In this document: in pieces, positions 42,004 to 42,078 of the stretch
Position numbering within the stretch: the first letter of the stretch is position 1
Layout of the letters: each line of letters opens with the position of its first letter
Translations under genes and position numbers: made by a program
The notes under the pieces: model-generated
Told to the model about the DNA's origin: nothing
What the model saw: only the letters and a program-made list of their open reading frames with translations
Database searches by the model: none
Assembly (NCBI GenBank): GCA_944321185.1
Contig: CALUKH010000016.1
Coordinates: 1 to 42,078 of the forward strand
Source of the DNA: an uncultured Alistipes sp.
GTDB taxonomy: Bacteria > Bacteroidota > Bacteroidia > Bacteroidales > Rikenellaceae
Length of the DNA stretch: 42,078 nucleotides
Reading direction: 5' to 3'

Positions 42004-42078
42004 TGGGAGCTGAGGGATTCGAACCCCCGACCCTCTGCTTGTAAGGCAGACGCTCTGAACCAGCTGAGCTAAGCTCCC
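42004..42078 (-). tRNA. tRNA-Val (anticodon UAC)
   Basis: The minus strand folds as a full 75-nt tRNA: acceptor GGGAGCT/AGCTCCC, D arm GCTC...GAGC, anticodon stem TCTGC/GCAGA with loop CTTACAA (anticodon TAC), T arm with TTCGAAT, discriminator A. CCA is not encoded. The 5' end coincides with the window edge, so other tRNAs of the same transcript may lie beyond. Confidence 0.95.

Overview
The window (about 60% GC) comes from a Bacteroidota chromosome. Supporting signs are a SusC/SusD polysaccharide utilisation locus (PUL) with its own ECF sigma/FecR pair, the -33 TTTG / -7 TAnnTTTG promoter pattern upstream of most transcription units, DUF4834, DUF1735 and PepSY-like families, and few Shine-Dalgarno sequences. 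High GC, gut-type glycan genes and the gene set fit Alistipes (Rikenellaceae) best; the genus is an inference.

Layout. 1-6210: a five-gene minus-strand operon tatA - Tat-exported Gfo/Idh/MocA oxidoreductase - DUF1080 lipoprotein - sugar-phosphate-isomerase-like lipoprotein - tatC, followed upstream by a second, cytosolic Gfo/Idh/MocA gene. This looks like an oxidative (3-keto-sugar) glycoside-breakdown module packaged with its own Tat exporter. 6382-10322: purC, a repeat-rich intergenic stretch, and a divergent AraC regulator facing a small protein plus a lipoprotein with flavin-reductase and antibiotic-biosynthesis-monooxygenase domains. 10347-23546: one minus-strand PUL: ECF sigma, FecR, SusC (with STN signalling domain), SusD, GH18-like, DUF1735/LamG, serine-type sulfatase and GH20. 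Its enzymes suggest host glycans carrying GlcNAc and GlcNAc-6-sulfate. A canonical promoter points away from susC on the opposite strand and probably makes a cis-antisense sRNA.

23644-30466: housekeeping and stress genes: nucleoid-associated protein, YjbQ, YqaA/DedA, two GNATs, ferritin, and a PepSY-like secreted protein next to a response-regulator/histidine-kinase pair. 30502-33609: fatty-acid/phospholipid initiation operon yceD-rpmF-plsX-fabH with a textbook promoter. 33678-35358: a small conserved-looking protein with a probable leaderless mRNA, and gapA. 35429-35648: 11-bp tandem repeats and a duplicated gene end. 35637-37642: DUF4834-mlaE-mlaF lipid-transport operon, back to back with purB. 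39147-39265: possible small structured RNA. 39383-41791: an orphan TonB-dependent receptor. 42004-42078: tRNA-Val(UAC).

The most notable items are the Tat-coupled keto-glycoside operon, the antisense RNA candidate upstream of susC, promoters whose -7 box lies only 4-6 nt from the start codon (leaderless transcripts), the 11-bp repeat array, and the possible ncRNA after purB.
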